Shown in pieces: positions 28,096 to 36,318 of a stretch of 64,000 nucleotides of DNA (position 1 is its first letter; every line of letters begins with the position of its first letter). The translations under genes were made by a program, and so were the position numbers. The stretch is taken from the NCBI GenBank assembly GCA_963791295.1, contig CAWBRY010000001.1, forward strand, positions 744,001 to 808,000, read 5' to 3'. Under the pieces are notes generated by a model that was given only the letters and a program-made list of their open reading frames with translations, had not been told where the DNA came from and searched no databases. Source of the stretch: CAWBRY01 sp963791295. Lineage in GTDB: Bacteria; Bacteroidota; Bacteroidia; Chitinophagales; Chitinophagaceae.

Positions 28096-29595
28096 ATGGC
28101 TATTGTAGGCAAAATAAAGCAAGTGATTGGGGCCGTCATCGACGTTCAATTCGATGACAAACTCCCGGAAATCTATAGCGCGCTGGAATTGAAACGCGAA
28201 AACGGAGACATTTTGGTGCTGGAGGTTCAGCAACATCTTGGAGAAGACAGTGTTCGCTGCATCGCTATGGATGGTACGGAAGGCCTGGTTCGCGGAACGG
28301 CGGTGGTGGACACCGGCATTCCTATCGCGATGCCCGTTGGAAATGCGATCAAGGGACGCCTGTTTAATGTAACAGGAGATCCCATCGATGGCCTGCCTCC
28401 AGTTTCCAAAAAAGGCGGACGTCCCATTCACAGTATGCCGCCCATGTTTGAAAATTTAAGTACGACATCGGAAGTCTTATTTACGGGAATTAAAGTAATC
28501 GATCTGATAGAGCCCTATGCAAAGGGAGGTAAGATTGGTTTGTTTGGAGGGGCGGGTGTTGGAAAAACGGTCATCATACAGGAGCTCATCAACAATATCG
28601 CAAAAGTTTATGCTGGTGTATCGGTTTTTGCCGGAGTGGGAGAGCGCACTCGTGAAGGAAATGATCTGATGCGCGAAATGATCGAAGCCGATATCATGAG
28701 ATATGGATCGGAATTCAAGAAAAGCATGGCGGAAGGAAGCTGGGATCTGAGTAAAGTAGATATGAATGAATTGGCAGAATCCAAGGCGACCTTTGTATTT
28801 GGACAAATGAATGAACCTCCCGGTGCGCGTGCTCGCGTAGCGCTTAGCGGATTAACTGTTGCAGAATATTATCGCGATGGCGACGGACAGGGCAAGGGCC
28901 GCGACATCCTGTTTTTCGTTGACAATATCTTTCGCTTTACTCAGGCGGGTTCTGAAGTTTCAGCCTTGCTTGGTCGTATGCCGTCTGCTGTGGGTTATCA
29001 GCCAACGTTAGCAACAGAAATGGGCATCATGCAGGAAAGAATTACGTCCACAAGAAATGGTTCGATCACTTCGGTTCAGGCAGTCTATGTACCGGCAGAT
29101 GACCTTACCGATCCTGCTCCCGCAACGACCTTTGCTCACCTCGATGCTACGACTGTATTGAGCAGAAAGATCGCTGACCTGGGAATCTATCCTGCCGTGG
29201 ATCCGCTGGATTCCACGTCGCGGATACTGACACCAAAAATTGTAGGCGATGTTCATTATGATTGTGCCAATAGGGTCAAACTGATCCTTCAGCGTTATAA
29301 AGAATTACAGGATATCATTGCCATCCTCGGAATGGATGAGTTGAGTGATGAGGATAAGATGACTGTGGCCCGTGCCAGAAAAGTGCAGCGATTCTTATCT
29401 CAACCGTTCCATGTAGCCGAAGCATTTACCGGATTGAAAGGAGTATTGGTTCCGATCGAAGAAACTATTCGCGGATTCAATATGATCATGGATGGCGAAG
29501 TGGATGAATATCCCGAAGCCGCATTCAACCTGGTAGGCAATATCGACGATGCTATTGAAAAGGGCAAGAAATTAATGGCTGCAGCCCAGGGATAG
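28096..29595 (+). CDS. atpD: F1F0 ATP synthase beta subunit
   Basis: Catalytic subunit of the F1 ATPase. Starts MAIVGKIKQVIGAVIDVQF, as in other Bacteroidota, 499 residues. P-loop GGAGVGKTVIIQELI near residue 155, GERTREGNDLMREMIE, Walker B ILFFVDNIFRFTQAGSEVSALLGRMPSAVGY region and the C-terminal DELSDEDKM are all present. The start is set at 28096 although the frame is open further upstream: the family begins exactly here and the upstream part belongs to a methyltransferase-like protein. atpC follows after 35 bp; the other ATP synthase genes are elsewhere. Confidence 0.97.
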   Translation: MAIVGKIKQVIGAVIDVQFDDKLPEIYSALELKRENGDILVLEVQQHLGEDSVRCIAMDGTEGLVRGTAVVDTGIPIAMPVGNAIKGRLFNVTGDPIDGLPPVSKKGGRPIHSMPPMFENLSTTSEVLFTGIKVIDLIEPYAKGGKIGLFGGAGVGKTVIIQELINNIAKVYAGVSVFAGVGERTREGNDLMREMIEADIMRYGSEFKKSMAEGSWDLSKVDMNELAESKATFVFGQMNEPPGARARVALSGLTVAEYYRDGDGQGKGRDILFFVDNIFRFTQAGSEVSALLGRMPSAVGYQPTLATEMGIMQERITSTRNGSITSVQAVYVPADDLTDPAPATTFAHLDATTVLSRKIADLGIYPAVDPLDSTSRILTPKIVGDVHYDCANRVKLILQRYKELQDIIAILGMDELSDEDKMTVARARKVQRFLSQPFHVAEAFTGLKGVLVPIEETIRGFNMIMDGEVDEYPEAAFNLVGNIDDAIEKGKKLMAAAQG

Positions 29596-29630
29596 TCCTA
29601 CAGAATTGTTTTCGCTTCTTACAACAGATC

Positions 29631-29891
29631 ATGAATTTAGAAATATTAACTCCGGAAAAGAAAGTCTATACAGGTGAAGTGTATGGTGTCCAAATGCCCG
29701 GAATTAGCGGATCATTTGAGGTGCTGGAAAAACATGCACCGCTGGTAGGCGCCCTCAAGGCCGGCCATTTGAAAATACTGAAGGACAAGCACAACCAATT
29801 TATACATTTTGAGATCCAGAGCGGCTTTGTTGAAGTACTCAACAATAAAGTCACCGTGTTGGTAGAAGGCGCTAAAGCAGTGGAAGTTTAA
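29631..29891 (+). CDS. atpC: F1F0 ATP synthase epsilon subunit, short form
   Basis: 86 residues, only the N-terminal beta-sandwich domain: MNLEILTPEKKVYTGEV, PGISGSFEVLEKHAPLVGAL and a final VTVLVEGAKAVEV. The C-terminal helical hairpin, which gives ATP-dependent inhibition in longer forms, is absent, as is usual in Bacteroidota. Sits directly after atpD, with which it is surely co-transcribed. Confidence 0.93.
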   Translation: MNLEILTPEKKVYTGEVYGVQMPGISGSFEVLEKHAPLVGALKAGHLKILKDKHNQFIHFEIQSGFVEVLNNKVTVLVEGAKAVEV

Positions 29892-29909
29892 ATATGTCGT
29901 TGTTCTCTC

Positions 29910-30632
29910 TTATTTAGTTTGGGATCTCCTTTTCAATTCTTCCTCCGCGTATCCAAATACTTTTTTCATCATGTCAGTTTTCCGGAATTCATATTTTGTC
30001 CGGATATTCTCTTCTTCATTGGCCACAGAAATGAACATGGCATCAATCACCCTCGCCGAAATAAAGTCAGTGAGGCTGCTTTCCAGGGGCTTATTGATAA
30101 AAGGAATTTTATTATAAACATTTACCAGGCTGGTCCATTCTTTATTGGCTCCCTCCGTCCTCACCGTACTGTCAACGATAGGCCGAAAAGCAGTGACCAG
30201 TTCGGGGCTCATGCTCGACTTGAAGTATTCGGTAGCGGCATGATGGTTATCGGTGACTAGAATATTGATCGCGTCCCTAAATGTCATTTGTTTGACCGAA
30301 TTAATAAAAATCGGTTTGGCTGCTGAAACCGCTGAACCCATGGCGTGAGTAAATTTGCCCGTCACCTGGTCCACCATTTTATCCATACCCAGGTCTCTCA
30401 ATGTCTTTTCAATCTTGGCAGCGTCACCGGGGAATATAAATCGAACGAGCGGGTTGCCGTTTGGATCGGCAAAAGCATCAAATCCTCTAAACAGCCCTTG
30501 AGACAAAGCGTCTTTCAAACCAGCAACCATCTCAAACTCTGAAGGTGCAAGCACACCTAATTTTTTCAACGTTTCACATCCTGAAGAAAGAATGACGATA
30601 GACACCAGGAAAGGACCTATTATTTTTTTCAT
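29910..30632 (-). CDS. DUF4197-family lipoprotein
   Basis: Lipoprotein signal with lipobox LSSGC around residue 17 of a protein starting MKKIIGPFLVSIVILS. The start at 30632 is chosen for this; the frame extends further upstream but into a Cys/Lys-rich, unlikely N-terminus. Mature part is helical with repeated motifs typical of DUF4197: GLKDALSQGLFRGFDAF, IEKTLRDLG, TFRDAINILVTDNHHAATEYF, DFISARVIDAMF. Function unknown. Converges with atpC (18 bp between stops) and lies 53 bp after yqgE. Confidence 0.8.
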   Translation of the reverse strand: MKKIIGPFLVSIVILSSGCETLKKLGVLAPSEFEMVAGLKDALSQGLFRGFDAFADPNGNPLVRFIFPGDAAKIEKTLRDLGMDKMVDQVTGKFTHAMGSAVSAAKPIFINSVKQMTFRDAINILVTDNHHAATEYFKSSMSPELVTAFRPIVDSTVRTEGANKEWTSLVNVYNKIPFINKPLESSLTDFISARVIDAMFISVANEEENIRTKYEFRKTDMMKKVFGYAEEELKRRSQTK

Positions 30633-30685
30633 GAATTTTATTTTGCAATGGATGAAACAGCGTTGCTTAACGTTGCAAGATAAGC

Positions 30686-31237
30686 TCAATTGAGTTGAGG
30701 ATCGATCGGAAAATTAGCCATGATCTCGTAGTCGCCGCCCAGATGTTTCAGCGAGTCTTTCCAAATCTCCTCATAGTTACGATGAAATATTAGTTTCCTT
30801 GTGGCCTGCACCGTTAGCCATGTTTTTTCATTCATTTCATCCAACAATTGGCCGGTGCTCCAACCGGAATATCCTATATAAAACCGAATCTTATTAGTAT
30901 CGATATCATCATTCTTGACAAGGTTGATCACGGCATCGAAGTCTCCGCCCCAATAGATTCCTTTCAATACTTCCTGACCACCGGGTATTTCCTTTGGATA
31001 TTGATGCAGGAAATGAATCGTGTCCATTTGAACAGGTCCGCCATAATAAACAGGTAGCAGGTGGCCTGTCAATTCAGGGATTAATTCACCCAATGTGTTT
31101 TCATATTTTCGATTGAGTACGAAACCAAAACTACCCTCTTCCTTATGTTCGCAGAGGAAAACAACTGTTCGCAAAAAGTTAGGATCTTTTAAAAAGGGAT
31201 CCGCGATGAGTAGTATGCCTGGAGCGGGGTCAACCAT
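30686..31237 (-). CDS. YqgE/AlgH-family protein
   Basis: 183 residues with the family's opening GILLIADPFLKDPNFLRTVVFLCEH, then GSFGFVLNRKYENTLGEL, YYGGPVQMDTIHFLH, and FYIGYSGWSTGQLLDEM near residue 130. Cytoplasmic; biochemical role not established (AlgH affects alginate genes in Pseudomonas). It is divergent from the sensor kinase across 172 bp. Confidence 0.92.
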   Translation of the reverse strand: MVDPAPGILLIADPFLKDPNFLRTVVFLCEHKEEGSFGFVLNRKYENTLGELIPELTGHLLPVYYGGPVQMDTIHFLHQYPKEIPGGQEVLKGIYWGGDFDAVINLVKNDDIDTNKIRFYIGYSGWSTGQLLDEMNEKTWLTVQATRKLIFHRNYEEIWKDSLKHLGGDYEIMANFPIDPQLN

Positions 31238-31354
31238 ACTTCAATTTAGGATGAAAATTCATTTTTCAAAAATAGAGGTGGAAAACTGTTCTAAAACCCC
31301 GTTAAAATGCCTCAAATCACTCTGTTTAGGAGGCAGTATGCTGGTTTGGCATTG

Positions 31355-31362
31355 TATTTTTG
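31355..31362 (+). promoter_or_regulatory. Candidate -7 promoter element (TATTTTTG) for the sensor kinase
   Basis: TATTTTTG matches the Bacteroidota TAnnTTTG consensus exactly, 47 bp before the kinase ATG. A TTTG 6 bp upstream is too close to be the -33 element, and none is seen at 17-23 bp. Confidence 0.45.
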
Positions 31363-31409
31363 CCACCATAGCAAGGGATTAGGAAAACCTTCTAACTTAG
31401 AGTTCATCG

Positions 31410-32750
31410 ATGAAGCGAATTTTTACCATTATTACTGTATTAATCAGCCTGTCTTTAGTCGGAATCATTTTGATCCAGCTCTCCTGGCTAAAGAATATGG
31501 TTTTGCTGAGAGAAGAGCAGATCAAACATAATGTTCAGGCATGCACGAAAGCAGTTGGTGAAGACCTTGCCGAACATAAAGGGAACTATGCAAGTGGCGT
31601 TGGGAGATTGGGACTCATACCCGATGATTATTCGCTGGACATGTTTAAACCCGTTACGGTAGGGCAGCGATTTGATGCGGAAGACATCCGCCAAAAATTA
31701 GAAAAGGCTTTTCTGCAGAACAATTTGAAAGATGTTCATTTTGAATTTGGGGTCGCATCTCTCGACAGGAATGGATTTCCAAATTATTTTGAGAGGCAGT
31801 CTAAGAATTTTACAGCCTTCATTGCCGACACCGTCCATAATTTTTCTTACATATTTCCATTAATCCCTCCCAGCGGAACACCTGGCGAAAACCTGTCACC
31901 AGATGAAATACTGGTGGTCGTGATTCCCAGTTTGAAAAGCATCATCATGCAATCATTGCGGTGGAGGATCGTGACCTCCATTTTATTTACATTGATCATT
32001 TTATCTGCATTTTACCTGGCCATCCGGACGATGCTGCGTCAGAAAAAATTGGGAGATATCAAAAATGATTTCATCAATAACATGACGCACGAGTTTAAGA
32101 CACCTATCGCGACGATTTCTCTTGCAGTCGATGCCATGCGAAATGAAAAGGTGTTGCAGGACAGAGATAAAATCAATTATTTCAATACGATCATTAAGGA
32201 AGAAAATCTAAGGATGAATCGCCAGGTGGAGACCATTCTGAGAGCCTCCCAGCTTGAAAGAGAGGAAGCCGAATTAACGCTGAAGCCGGTGCATGTGCAT
32301 GAACTCATCAAGGAAGTGGTGGAAAATTTTACATTGCAATTGGAAGAAAAAAATGGGAAAGCAGAATTGATGTTAAATGCACAAAATGACCTGATCGAAG
32401 CGGATGAAGTTCATTTCTCTAACCTGGTCAATAACCTGGTGGACAACGCCGTCAAGTATGCGAAAGAACATATTCCCCCGGTGATCAAGCTTAGTACTTT
32501 CTCCAATAATAAGAATTTCGTGATGCGAATTGAGGACAATGGCATTGGTATGAACAGGGAAACGCTCAAAAAAATATTTGAAAGATTTTATCGCGCTCAC
32601 ACAGGCAATATCCACAACGTTAAAGGATTCGGACTCGGCTTGAGTTATGTGAAGACCATGGTGCGGGCCCAGGGCGGTGAAATCAAGGCAGAGAGCACAT
32701 TGGGAAAGGGCAGCAGTTTTACAGTTGAATTGCCACTTAAGCATTCGTGA
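31410..32750 (+). CDS. Membrane sensor histidine kinase, orphan
   Basis: 446 residues: TM1 at about 5-26, a periplasmic region of about 160 residues, TM2 at about 187-208, then directly the kinase core with no clear HAMP. H-box FINNMTHEFKTPIATI with the phosphorylated His near 227, N-box NLVDNAVKYA, G1 EDNGIGM, F-box FERFYRAHTG, G2 GFGLGLSYVKTM. No response regulator gene is beside it: downstream, queA faces it on the other strand, overlapping by 14 bp. The periplasmic domain is not recognised, so the signal is unknown. Confidence 0.9.
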   Translation: MKRIFTIITVLISLSLVGIILIQLSWLKNMVLLREEQIKHNVQACTKAVGEDLAEHKGNYASGVGRLGLIPDDYSLDMFKPVTVGQRFDAEDIRQKLEKAFLQNNLKDVHFEFGVASLDRNGFPNYFERQSKNFTAFIADTVHNFSYIFPLIPPSGTPGENLSPDEILVVVIPSLKSIIMQSLRWRIVTSILFTLIILSAFYLAIRTMLRQKKLGDIKNDFINNMTHEFKTPIATISLAVDAMRNEKVLQDRDKINYFNTIIKEENLRMNRQVETILRASQLEREEAELTLKPVHVHELIKEVVENFTLQLEEKNGKAELMLNAQNDLIEADEVHFSNLVNNLVDNAVKYAKEHIPPVIKLSTFSNNKNFVMRIEDNGIGMNRETLKKIFERFYRAHTGNIHNVKGFGLGLSYVKTMVRAQGGEIKAESTLGKGSSFTVELPLKHS

Positions 32751-33981
32751 TCTTTCGGCGCCAGAGCAGACTGGTATCTCCATAACTAAGGAATCGAAAA
32801 GAATTGTTCATGGCAAAGTCATATACCTTTCGCCAATCCTCTCCAATAAAGGCAGCGACCAGCAATAACAAAGTGGAATGAGGTTGATGAAAATTGGTGA
32901 GCAGTCCATTGGTCATCATAGACTGGTAACCGGGCGCTATTAAGATCCGGGTGGTGGTTATTATTCTGCTTAAGTGGTGACGATCCATCCAATCTAAGAT
33001 TGTAGACAAGGATTCGGTTACAGATACTGCCGAGGAATTCATATCATAGACTTCCCATTGTGACAAACCAATGTCGGAGGGCAGTATAGAAGGATTGCGT
33101 TTTATTTTAACGCCGATCCAGTAAACGCTTTCCATGGTTCTAAATGCCGTAGTACCTACTGCAAGGATATTGTTTTGAGAATTTGACCGGAGACCTTCAA
33201 TCACTGACCTGGAAACTTCGATAGATTCAGCATGCATTTCATGGTCGCCCATTTTTTGAGATTTCACTGGTTTAAATGTTCCCGCGTTCACATGAAGCGT
33301 AACAAAGTCCGAATGAATATTTTTTAATCTTAGTTTCTCGAAGAGAGGTTCAGTAAAATGAAGGCCTGCTGTCGGCGCGGCCACGGAGCCTAAGTGTTTA
33401 GCATAGGTGGTCTGGTATCTATCTACGTCGGAGTCTATCGGATCTCTCTTTATATATGGAGGCAGGGGAACTGTCCCGGCAGCATGGATGATTTCATAAA
33501 AGGGATATCCGGTGGGCGACCATGAAAATTCAATCACGAAATGTTCTTTTGCTTTTCCCGCGATTACCGCATGAAGTAAGACATCAACTTCGCGAATGCT
33601 AAATTTTTTTTGCAGCGCCTGTCCATGTTTCCATTTTGAGGCCCCGCCGACCAGGCAATTCCAGACAACTTTTTCTGTCTGTAATAGTGCCTGCGCAATC
33701 GATTGGTAACTCGGATCGGGTTCCAGGCAAAAGATTTCGATAGTTCCTCCGCTGGATTTTTGAAAAAGTACGCGCGCCTCCATCACCTTGCTATCATTGA
33801 AGATCAAAAGGCTATTCTCAGGGATATAATCGGCTAGGTTTGCAAAGGCCTGTTCGCAAATCTTTCCCTCGTCGTAGATCAATAGTTTGGAATCTGTCCG
33901 TTCAGCGGATGGATAGTAGGCGATTCGATCTTCAGGAAGAAAGTAGTCATAATCGCGGATGGAGAGATCTCTTGGATTCAT
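32737..33981 (-). CDS. queA: S-adenosylmethionine:tRNA ribosyltransferase-isomerase
   Basis: Makes epoxyqueuosine in tRNA by transferring the ribosyl part of SAM to preQ1. Signatures: YDYFLPEDRIAYYP at the start, LLIFNDSKVMEARV, PLPPYIKR, RYQTTYAKHLGSVAAPTAGLHFTEPL, THVNAGTF-like TLHVNAGTFKPVK, GDHEMHAESIEVS, and TNFHQPHSTLLLLVAAFIG. Start at 33981 (MNPRDLSIRDYDYF) chosen; an ATG five codons earlier is possible. Slightly longer than the average because of an insert around residues 90-150. Its 3' end overlaps the convergent kinase by 14 bp. Confidence 0.92.
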   Translation of the reverse strand: MNPRDLSIRDYDYFLPEDRIAYYPSAERTDSKLLIYDEGKICEQAFANLADYIPENSLLIFNDSKVMEARVLFQKSSGGTIEIFCLEPDPSYQSIAQALLQTEKVVWNCLVGGASKWKHGQALQKKFSIREVDVLLHAVIAGKAKEHFVIEFSWSPTGYPFYEIIHAAGTVPLPPYIKRDPIDSDVDRYQTTYAKHLGSVAAPTAGLHFTEPLFEKLRLKNIHSDFVTLHVNAGTFKPVKSQKMGDHEMHAESIEVSRSVIEGLRSNSQNNILAVGTTAFRTMESVYWIGVKIKRNPSILPSDIGLSQWEVYDMNSSAVSVTESLSTILDWMDRHHLSRIITTTRILIAPGYQSMMTNGLLTNFHQPHSTLLLLVAAFIGEDWRKVYDFAMNNSFRFLSYGDTSLLWRRKITNA

Positions 33982-34024
33982 CAGAAATACAGCCAACTGC
34001 TGTAATTATTGAAAAACAAAAATA

Positions 34025-34435
34025 CTAACGATTCTTTATAGGCACTACCAATTTCAAACCGCTCCAGATATCGCTCACCGCACATACCTTCACGTCTACC
34101 AGTCCATTCTTTAAGGCAAGATCCCGAATAGTGTCTTCCGTAAGATCAGTGGGTATCTTTGAAGTTTTTTTATACCAGGAAACCCAGATGACCAGATTCC
34201 CATTTTTCTTATAAAGGGGTTTTAATTTATTCATTTCCTGTTCCAATTCTTTTGTATTCTTCACAAAAAGATGAACCAGGTCTGGATGATCGGAGACTTT
34301 ACAAATTTGTTCTCTGATATCGGTTTGCAATAATTCAAAATAATTGGCAGGCTCCGCAATCAGCAAGACTTTCATGTCTGGTTTGATTCCTAATTTATTA
34401 ATCAAGGGAGTTCCTGAATAGCCGGCGCTTTTCAT
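34025..34435 (-). CDS. DUF3052-family protein
   Basis: Small soluble protein, about 136 residues from the ATG at 34435 (MKSAGYSGTPLINKLGI), the usual family start; the longer frame would read through conserved noncoding sequence. Matches: GIKPDMKVLLIAEP, DLVHLFVKNTKELEQEM, LVIWVSWYKKTSKIPTDLTED, VDVKVCAVSDIWSGLKLVV. Function unknown; the IWVSWPKK..-type motif is the family mark. Lies 43 bp upstream of queA on the same strand and diverges from mraZ across the DnaA-box region. Confidence 0.85.
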   Translation of the reverse strand: MKSAGYSGTPLINKLGIKPDMKVLLIAEPANYFELLQTDIREQICKVSDHPDLVHLFVKNTKELEQEMNKLKPLYKKNGNLVIWVSWYKKTSKIPTDLTEDTIRDLALKNGLVDVKVCAVSDIWSGLKLVVPIKNR

Positions 34436-34511
34436 ACTATATATATTGAGTGTCACACTGTCCAAGTTACAGGAAAGCCAAAAAGAGAGCAGCTTTCGCA
34501 TTGCTCTGGGT

Positions 34512-34632
34512 TTATCCACAGCTTATCCACATCAATCCACACTCAATCCACCGAACTTCTACTAAAAAATTTTCCACACTTGCTATGACTCGCTACCGTA
34601 TTGACTTTCAGCAGCAAAGGGGGTGTGGAAAA
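34512..34632. promoter_or_regulatory. Cluster of DnaA-box-like sites between the DUF3052 gene and mraZ
   Basis: Two perfect TTATCCACA boxes (34512-34520, 34523-34531) are followed by CAATCCACA (34533-34541) and CAATCCACC (34544-34552); the ATCCAC cores are 11, 10 and 11 bp apart, so they fall on one helix face. TTTTCCACA follows at 34570-34578 and its inverse TGTGGAAAA at 34624-34632. Four sites fit TTWTNCACA. AT-rich sequence runs on to about 34700. DnaA binding is a prediction from these matches. Confidence 0.6.
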
Positions 34633-34649
34633 ATTAAAAGGCGAAAAAA

Positions 34650-34682
34650 TTTGTTTATAAGGTGGGAAAAAGTGTTATTTTG
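34650..34682 (+). promoter_or_regulatory. Candidate mraZ promoter
   Basis: TTTG at 34650-34653 and TATTTTG at 34676-34682 (one T short of TAnnTTTG) are separated by 22 bp, in the range for Bacteroidota -33/-7 pairs, and lie 38 bp before the mraZ ATG. Confidence 0.4.
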
Positions 34683-34694
34683 TGTCAATTTGTT
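34662..34694 (+). promoter_or_regulatory. 10-bp-periodic GTG repeats, candidate MraZ operator
   Basis: GTG triplets at 34662, 34672 and 34682, then GTT at 34692, each exactly 10 bp apart, overlap the candidate promoter. MraZ of other bacteria binds short direct repeats with 10-bp period (TGGG-type in E. coli, AAAGTG-type in Mycoplasma); AAAGTGT occurs here at the second unit. Confidence 0.5.
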
Positions 34695-34719
34695 GCTGAC
34701 TTGACTCAAACCCCTGATA

Positions 34720-35187
34720 ATGACAGGCTTTCTCGGCGAATTCGAGGCTACTTTGGACCCCAAGGGGCGGTTTCTCCTCCCTGCTGGAATCAAAAAGCAG
34801 TTGCCCGAGGATAAAGATAACCGCTTTGTTATTAACCGTGGTTTTGAAAAATGCCTGAGTCTATACCCTTTAAAAAACTGGGAACCGCTCTTTGCGGATA
34901 TCAGCCTGCTGAATGACTTTGACCCAAGGGTCAGAGAGTTCCGGCGCTATTTCTTAAACGGAGCTACGTATGTAGAACCGGATAGCGCAGGCCGATTGTT
35001 AGTACCGCCGAATTTGAAGGAGCATGCGGGACTACAAAAAGATATCGTATTGGTTTCGGCTCTTAATAAAATAGAAATCTGGGATAGTAATAAGTACAAA
35101 CAGCTCTTTGAATCATTTTCACCGGAAGCATTCAGCAACCTCGCTAAGGATGTGATGGTCAGCGACAGCGATAAAGGGAAAAGTTAA
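34720..35187 (+). CDS. mraZ: Transcriptional regulator MraZ
   Basis: First gene of the division and cell-wall cluster. 155 residues with two SpoVT/AbrB-like MraZ repeats: FLGEFEATLDPKGRFLLP at residues 3-20 and YVEPDSAGRLLVPPNLKEHAG near 85, each with the DxxGR pattern. MraZ forms ring-shaped oligomers that bind direct repeats upstream of its own operon and repress it; a fitting repeat lies at 34662-34694. rsmH follows after 13 bp. Confidence 0.95.
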   Translation: MTGFLGEFEATLDPKGRFLLPAGIKKQLPEDKDNRFVINRGFEKCLSLYPLKNWEPLFADISLLNDFDPRVREFRRYFLNGATYVEPDSAGRLLVPPNLKEHAGLQKDIVLVSALNKIEIWDSNKYKQLFESFSPEAFSNLAKDVMVSDSDKGKS

Positions 35188-35200
35188 CAAGTGGAAAGAA

Positions 35201-36163
35201 ATGGCAAAGTCAAAAAAAGAAATGCCTCCCGAACACTTGCCAACCGATCAATCGCGGAATTATCATACGCCGGTATTATTGACTGAGGTGATTGATGGAT
35301 TAGCAATCCGACCCAAGGGTATTTATGTGGATTGCACATTTGGAGGCGGCGGTCATTCCCGGGCCATTCTTGAAAAATTAGAAGCGAGTGGAAAGTTGAT
35401 CGCATTCGACCAGGACGAGGATGCTAAGAGAAATTTAACCGATGACCCGAGAATCATTTTTGTACAGCACAATTTTCGGCATCTGCAACGATTTCTGCGG
35501 CTACATCAAATATCGACGGTAGACGGAATTCTCGCCGACCTGGGTGTAAGCAGCCATCAATTCGATGACCAGGAAAGAGGTTTTTCCACCCGGTTCAGTT
35601 CTTCGCTGGATATGCGAATGGACAAAAGACTGACCACGCGTGCATCTGACATCATAAACACTTATTCAGAACAGCAGTTGCACAAATTGTTCGAACAGTA
35701 TGGAGAGGTGACCAACGCGAAGACCCTTGCCAGATTCATTGTTCAACATCGAACCAAAGTTTCGCTCAACACAGTCGATGGCTTTAGAAATGCCCTCCGT
35801 GAATTGGTTAAAGGAAATCCCAATAAGTACTTCGCCCAGGTTTTCCAGGCGCTGCGCATTGAAGTAAACGACGAACTAGGAGCACTGAAAGAAATGTTGC
35901 AGCAAGTTCCGGCTTTATTAAAACCCGGAGGCCGTGTAGTGATCATCACGTTTCATTCCCTGGAGGACAGACTGGTAAAAAATTTTTTTCGTAGCGGCAT
36001 GTTCGATGATCCGCAGGAGAATCCTTTTATCCACACCGAAAGGGTGAACGAATTGAAAGTGATTACAAAACGACCATTGGTGGCGAACCCCACCGAAATA
36101 AAAGAAAATTCCAGGTCCAGAAGCGCCAAGTGCAGGATAGCCGAAAAAGTGATGCTGGTATAA
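35201..36163 (+). CDS. rsmH: 16S rRNA (cytosine-1402 N4) methyltransferase RsmH/MraW
   Basis: Methylates C1402 of 16S rRNA. SAM motif YVDCTFGGGGHSRAILE near residue 45, ILADLGVSSHQFDDQERGFS, LDMRMD, FQALRIEVNDELGALK and the C-terminal GGRVVIITFHSLEDRLVK and KCRIAEK are all in place; 320 residues. An ATG at 35201 is used; the next Met (residue 8) is also possible. Second gene of the dcw cluster. Confidence 0.95.
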   Translation: MAKSKKEMPPEHLPTDQSRNYHTPVLLTEVIDGLAIRPKGIYVDCTFGGGGHSRAILEKLEASGKLIAFDQDEDAKRNLTDDPRIIFVQHNFRHLQRFLRLHQISTVDGILADLGVSSHQFDDQERGFSTRFSSSLDMRMDKRLTTRASDIINTYSEQQLHKLFEQYGEVTNAKTLARFIVQHRTKVSLNTVDGFRNALRELVKGNPNKYFAQVFQALRIEVNDELGALKEMLQQVPALLKPGGRVVIITFHSLEDRLVKNFFRSGMFDDPQENPFIHTERVNELKVITKRPLVANPTEIKENSRSRSAKCRIAEKVMLV

Positions 36164-36318
36164 CGACTAAAGATCAGGCCATCCACCCTCTCTGACCCCA
36201 CCAAGTAAGTTCTTATTGATTATATAAAGGATAGGCAACGGTTTGGAAAGTCTATATCCTTTGAATTACCCCTTTTTATCGGGGTATTGAAAAACCAAAA
36301 CGACTTAACAACAGCATC

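Noticed and set aside
27358..29595. Natural bifunctional methyltransferase-ATP synthase fusion protein
   Set aside because: AtpD starts exactly at its usual residue with its own ATG, and the joining residues look like translated spacer; a lost stop is more likely.
36266..36285. Small TACCCC/GGGGTA hairpin between rsmH and ftsL as a terminator
   Set aside because: Stem is only 6 bp and no T-tract follows; an operon-internal terminator is not supported.
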